DNA of 37,638 nt from Nanobdellota archaeon (GTDB lineage Archaea; Nanobdellota; Nanobdellia; SCGC-AAA011-G17; GW2011-AR17). Of the stretch, positions 33,956 to 37,638 are shown piece after piece (within the stretch, counting starts at the first letter, position 1; each line of letters begins with the position of its first letter). The translations under genes were made by a program, and so were the position numbers. The DNA lies in contig JAHJRD010000056.1 of assembly GCA_018830945.1 (NCBI GenBank), positions 1 through 37,638 on the forward strand. Reading direction: 5' to 3'. The notes under the pieces were generated by a model. The model was not told where the DNA came from. It saw only the letters and a program-made list of their open reading frames with translations, and ran no database searches.

Positions 33956-34777
33956 ATGTATAAAGCATTAACTGGCTTGGCATTAATCGCGGCAATCGGA
34001 TGTACGCAGCCCCCTTCTCATCCAGTACAACAAAGGGGATACACTGCAATGCAGCTTGATGAAAACAGCCCTGGTGTTAAATATGTAATGGATAAGCTTG
34101 ACAATAACCAGACTTTAATCATGGGAGACACTCATGATATCAATTGCAAGTCTGATGAGATATTTGTTGCAGGGCTTTTACCGCATTTCAAGCAGCACGG
34201 TGTTGAAAATATAGGCCTTGAAATACCAAGAACACACCAGCCTGAGATGGATGACTATCTTGCAACAGGAGTTCTTCCTGCCGACCCGAACCATTTTATT
34301 AATTGGGTTTATAATAAGGAAAAAGGAGCCATAATGAAATCTGCACGGGAAAGCAATATGAAATTATGGTGCATTGACTCAGGAGGAATTGATGAAGAAC
34401 TCAATCCTTTTGCAGAATATACAAGGGATATTGACATGTTTGAGTTTGTGAAAGAGAATTTTATAAGCAAAGGCAAAAAGATTGCAATTTTTGTAGGCTG
34501 GTGGCATATAGCGGAAACCCCATATTCAGACGGCAGGCTGCTTATAGAACCGCTCGGAGCCCTCCTTGAAGAGGAAACAGGCTCATTTTCAATAATCTTT
34601 GACAGCCCTATCTGGAGCATATCCCAGCCGTTGTATGAGATAAGGCAGAATTATACTGGCTTGGATTTTGACGGCACTGAGATAGGAAAGCTGCCTGCGC
34701 CTGCCGACAGCTGCGGCGAGAATACAACATTGGAAGAATGCCTTGACGGAGTAATTTTTGTGCCGCATTTGTATTAA
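33956..34777 (+). CDS. Predicted lipoprotein with a ChaN/Tiki-EreA-like fold
   Basis: Lipobox-like 'LIAAIGC'; 'TLIMGDTHDINCKSDEIFVAGLLPHFKQHGVENIGLEIPRTHQPEMDDYL'; 'AIFVGWWHIAETP'. Confidence 0.55.
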   Translation: MYKALTGLALIAAIGCTQPPSHPVQQRGYTAMQLDENSPGVKYVMDKLDNNQTLIMGDTHDINCKSDEIFVAGLLPHFKQHGVENIGLEIPRTHQPEMDDYLATGVLPADPNHFINWVYNKEKGAIMKSARESNMKLWCIDSGGIDEELNPFAEYTRDIDMFEFVKENFISKGKKIAIFVGWWHIAETPYSDGRLLIEPLGALLEEETGSFSIIFDSPIWSISQPLYEIRQNYTGLDFDGTEIGKLPAPADSCGENTTLEECLDGVIFVPHLY

Positions 34778-34840
34778 GGCTAAACATGAGAGAATCTGCT
34801 CAGATATCTTTATAAATAGAGAAAATATCATTCGTAATCG

Positions 34841-35245
34841 ATGGTTGACGTTAAAATATCCTGCAGAACATGCGGAAAAAAGGCTTCTATGGACAACATG
34901 AAGTATGACCCTGAAAACAGGAAGCTTCTCGTGTGCCCTGAATGCTTTAACGCAAAAGCGGCAAAGCTTGAGAAAGGCTCAAAGGTAAAGCAGGCTCTGC
35001 AGGGCATGCATGGAAAAAAAGAAGCCAGGCCTGTAAAGCCTGAAACAAAAGGAGAAAAAATGGCAAGAGACATAGGCGTAAAAGACATAACAAGCGAAAA
35101 AGTAGAGTACAAGTGCAATAACTGCAAATATTCATTCTCAAGGGCAAAAGGCTTTCTTGTGGATGGGTGCCCGTACTGCGGGCAGAACAAGATTGAAAAG
35201 CGAAAGCATGTCCAGCACGACTGGGTTAAGGATATTGAGAGTTAA
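34841..35245 (+). CDS. Small protein with two zinc ribbons
   Basis: 'CRTCGKKA...VCPECFN' and 'YKCNNCKYSFSRAKGFLVDGCPYCGQNKIE'; TATA-like 'TTTATAAATAG' upstream. Confidence 0.8.
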   Translation: MVDVKISCRTCGKKASMDNMKYDPENRKLLVCPECFNAKAAKLEKGSKVKQALQGMHGKKEARPVKPETKGEKMARDIGVKDITSEKVEYKCNNCKYSFSRAKGFLVDGCPYCGQNKIEKRKHVQHDWVKDIES

Positions 35246-35249
35246 ATTA

Positions 35250-35274
35250 TAAAGGCCTGCCTCCGGCATAATTG
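35250..35274 (-). repeat. Dispersed intergenic element copy 3 (inverted orientation; AATTATGCCGGAGGCAGGCCTTTA)
   Basis: Reverse complement aligns to copies 1 and 2. Confidence 0.45.
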
Positions 35275-35355
35275 TTATTCATTTTAGCATTCTAAAGAAG
35301 ATAATCGTAGATTAAATGAAAAGATTAATAAAGATAAGTTATATCCTATCCCTAT

Positions 35356-35835
35356 ATGGGTACAAAATGTCTAACATGGGATATAAGAGAGCTTGCAAAA
35401 GCTCTGAAAATAAAAGAAGGAGATGTTAAGTTATATTTTACTGATGGAAGAAGAGTTTCTTTCTTGATTGAGCGAAGAATAGCGTATGAGATTATGAGAG
35501 GCACTATTGCTGGGAGTGAAGGTGCAGGCTATGATGTTATAGATAAAGAAGGAAACAAATGGGAAGTAAGAAGTATTAGTAAAGATGGAGTCTATTTCTG
35601 CCCAAGCTATATGGTTGGCTCAGGAAGAGCATTTGAGGAAGTTGGATTCTTAAATAAGATGGAAAAAATCAAAGGATATATTTTATCCGATATAACACAG
35701 TTCCCTGATATCCCTTTCTGGATCGTTCCTAAAGAACTAGTGCAGGGATGGTGGAATGAAGAAAAGTTAGGGAAAAACTGCAAAATTAGTAGAACTAAAG
35801 CGCTACAATTATTAGAACAAATAAAATCAAGGTAG
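35356..35835 (+). CDS. Hypothetical protein; possible degenerate PD-(D/E)XK-like fold
   Basis: 'GSEGAGYDVIDKEGNKWEVRSIS' resembles a GxD...EVK nuclease core with R in place of K; lies upstream of a DNA methyltransferase on the same strand. Confidence 0.45.
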   Translation: MGTKCLTWDIRELAKALKIKEGDVKLYFTDGRRVSFLIERRIAYEIMRGTIAGSEGAGYDVIDKEGNKWEVRSISKDGVYFCPSYMVGSGRAFEEVGFLNKMEKIKGYILSDITQFPDIPFWIVPKELVQGWWNEEKLGKNCKISRTKALQLLEQIKSR

Positions 35836-35937
35836 CATAGGATGCACATAGCCTCATTCTTTCAATCTTTTTGTGAATAAACGATAGGTTTAAAAGACAG
35901 AGGAGAATCTACTAATAGAGGAAAGAGGGGTGAAAGA

Positions 35938-37155
35938 GTGTACCACGAGGTAGAATCTGTTCGGAATTATTTAAAAAATTTCAATTTAGATAATAATAGT
36001 AATGGGACTATTGTAAAAAATATTAGAATAGGAGATAAAGAAATATTACAGTTTATTAATGAATTTTGGACGTCTAAACAAAGGAAGGCATCTAGCCTAC
36101 ATGAGGTTTCATATCGGGCGTGCTTTAAACCACAATTGCCTAAATTTTTTATAGAATTATTAACAAAAGAAGGAGACATAGTTTATGATCCATTTAGTGG
36201 CAGAGGCACAACTATTATTGAAGCTGCACTTTTAGGAAGGAAGATTATTGCGAATGATATCAGCCCATTAAGCCAGATATTCTCAAAACCGAGATTATTT
36301 GTTCCTTCATTAGAAATGGTAAGAAGCAGGTTGGATACAATTAAAGTCGATGAAAAGAACAAAGCAGATATTGATTTGTCTATGTTTTATGAAGACAAGA
36401 CTGAAACAGAAATAATAGCACTCAAAAAGTTATTAGATAATGAGAAGGATATTGATATGTGGATTAGAATGGTAGCTACAAATCGATTGACAGGGCATTC
36501 TTCCGGGTTTTTTTCTGTTTATACATTACCGCCCAACCAAGCTGTAAGTGCTAAGAACCAAATTAAGATTAATCAGAAACGCCAACAAATTCCGCCTTAT
36601 AGAAATACAAAAGAGATAATTCTTAAAAAAACAAAAGGACTAACAAGAAATATAACAGAAGAAGATAGGATAAATTTAGCAAACGCCGGAAAAACAGCTT
36701 TATTTTTACAAAATGATGCAAGGTCGGTTCCTGAAGTTGAAAATGGGAGTGTACAGCTCACTGTCACATCACCCCCTTTCTTAGATATAGTTCATTACTC
36801 AAAGGATAACTGGCTGCGATGCTGGTTTAATAATATTGATTCTAAAGAGATAGAGCACAAGATTACAATGTCCCGAACCGTAGAGCAATGGTCTAGTGTT
36901 ATGGCAGATGTTTTTAAAGAGCTATACCGCATTACAAAAAATGAGGGGTGGGTTGCTTTTGAAGTCGGCGAAATAAGAAAAGGCACAATAAAGTTGGATG
37001 AGGTTGTTGTACCTTTAGGGTTAAATGCAGGGTTTACATGCGCAGGTATAATAATAAATCAACAAATATTCACAAAAACCGCAAATATATGGGGTATAAC
37101 AAATAATAATCTTGGTACTAATTCAAATAGGATCGTAATCTTTTATAAGGCATAG
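35938..37155 (+). CDS. DNA (N4-cytosine/N6-adenine) methyltransferase
   Basis: 'IVYDPFSGRGTTIIEAALLGRKIIANDISPL' and 'VQLTVTSPPFLDIVHYSKDNWLRCWF'; GTG start. Confidence 0.88.
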   Translation: MYHEVESVRNYLKNFNLDNNSNGTIVKNIRIGDKEILQFINEFWTSKQRKASSLHEVSYRACFKPQLPKFFIELLTKEGDIVYDPFSGRGTTIIEAALLGRKIIANDISPLSQIFSKPRLFVPSLEMVRSRLDTIKVDEKNKADIDLSMFYEDKTETEIIALKKLLDNEKDIDMWIRMVATNRLTGHSSGFFSVYTLPPNQAVSAKNQIKINQKRQQIPPYRNTKEIILKKTKGLTRNITEEDRINLANAGKTALFLQNDARSVPEVENGSVQLTVTSPPFLDIVHYSKDNWLRCWFNNIDSKEIEHKITMSRTVEQWSSVMADVFKELYRITKNEGWVAFEVGEIRKGTIKLDEVVVPLGLNAGFTCAGIIINQQIFTKTANIWGITNNNLGTNSNRIVIFYKA

Positions 37156-37156
37156 G

Positions 37157-37638
37157 CTATGTTTGGAAAATAATTGTATTTTTATTATATACGCCTAAAT
37201 TATCTGTATTGAATTCTGGTTTTAAGGAAACTTTTATTTTAGAAACATCCACTATTTTAAATCCCGTCAGATTAAATTGTTCTTTTCCCTTTTGTTTAGT
37301 AACAAATCCTAGAAGCAAATGTGGAGCATTAGAATTTATTTTTTTATCTGAGTTACTACTAGGCGTATAATAAAAATCTCTTGGTGAACCAATTTCTGGT
37401 TTTGATGTTGCTTTTATTTCAATAAAGATGGTTCCAACAGATTGTGCAATTAATTTCAAATCAGGATAACCAGAACCCCCTAATGCGATGATTTCTTTAA
37501 TAACTTATGTTTGACAAAGTTTTCTTAGCCCCTCGAAGAATTTGCCAAGAAGGGGATTTTCATTTATAAAGAGCAAACACGCCCCAATACTCTCCCTGAT
37601 TTTTCTCACTATTTTGCTGATAGATTTTTTCTTCTGTA
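37157..37638 (-). pseudogene. PD-(D/E)XK restriction endonuclease, C-terminal part, interrupted by in-frame TAA (37505-37507); continues past window edge
   Basis: Same-frame translation '...ENPLLGKFFEGLRKLCQT*VIKEIIALGGSGYPDLKLIAQSVGTIFIEIKATSKPEIGSPRDFYYT' gives PD-x13-E-I-K. Tail-to-tail with the methyltransferase, 1 nt apart. Confidence 0.65.

Noticed and set aside
37505-37507. Stop codon in the endonuclease as a recoding event (selenocysteine or pyrrolysine)
   Set aside because: It is TAA, not TGA or TAG, and no insertion element is apparent; a nonsense mutation or sequencing error is simpler.
1-37638. CRISPR array, tRNA or rRNA genes
   Set aside because: No regularly spaced repeats, T-loop GGTTCRAAYCC-type signatures or conserved rRNA segments were seen by eye; tRNAscan/Infernal would be needed to exclude small RNAs formally.

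Overview
The window looks like a compact, AT-rich archaeal chromosome segment, most likely from a DPANN/Woesearchaeota-type lineage. Evidence for archaea: a proteasome beta subunit, aCPSF1 (KH + beta-CASP), an Lhr helicase, a HerA-like ATPase, an Ogg2-type glycosylase, a TrmB regulator, TtuA/Ncs6 beside a ThiS-like protein, and many TTTAWATA-type TATA boxes close to start codons. No tRNA, rRNA or CRISPR array was recognised by eye. The most interesting locus is a tightly coupled four-gene operon (4785-8978): a free-standing AsnRS/asparagine-synthetase-A-like class II synthetase core, a SAM methyltransferase, a ProRS-like paralog without its editing insertion, and a MccF/LD-carboxypeptidase-like S66 peptidase. 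I propose it as an uncharacterised aminoacyl-adenylate (microcin C-like) metabolite or immunity system. Other notable points: (i) two inteins, in Lhr and in a HerA-like ATPase, each inserted directly after the Walker A lysine; (ii) a mirrored bidirectional promoter in which the first codons of a AAA ATPase gene are repeated in inverted orientation as a 14-codon ORF; (iii) a HTH-MNT / HEPN / methyltransferase operon whose HEPN protein appears to lack the catalytic Arg and which has a palindrome at its promoter; (iv) a DNA methyltransferase facing a PD-(D/E)XK endonuclease broken by one in-frame TAA; (v) a wHTH/RelE-like pair with a 13-nt direct repeat at 21-bp spacing; (vi) an AbiE-like HTH/nucleotidyltransferase pair; (vii) a dispersed ~24-nt GC-rich intergenic element in three copies. 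Family assignments come from reading motifs in the translations; no database search was run.
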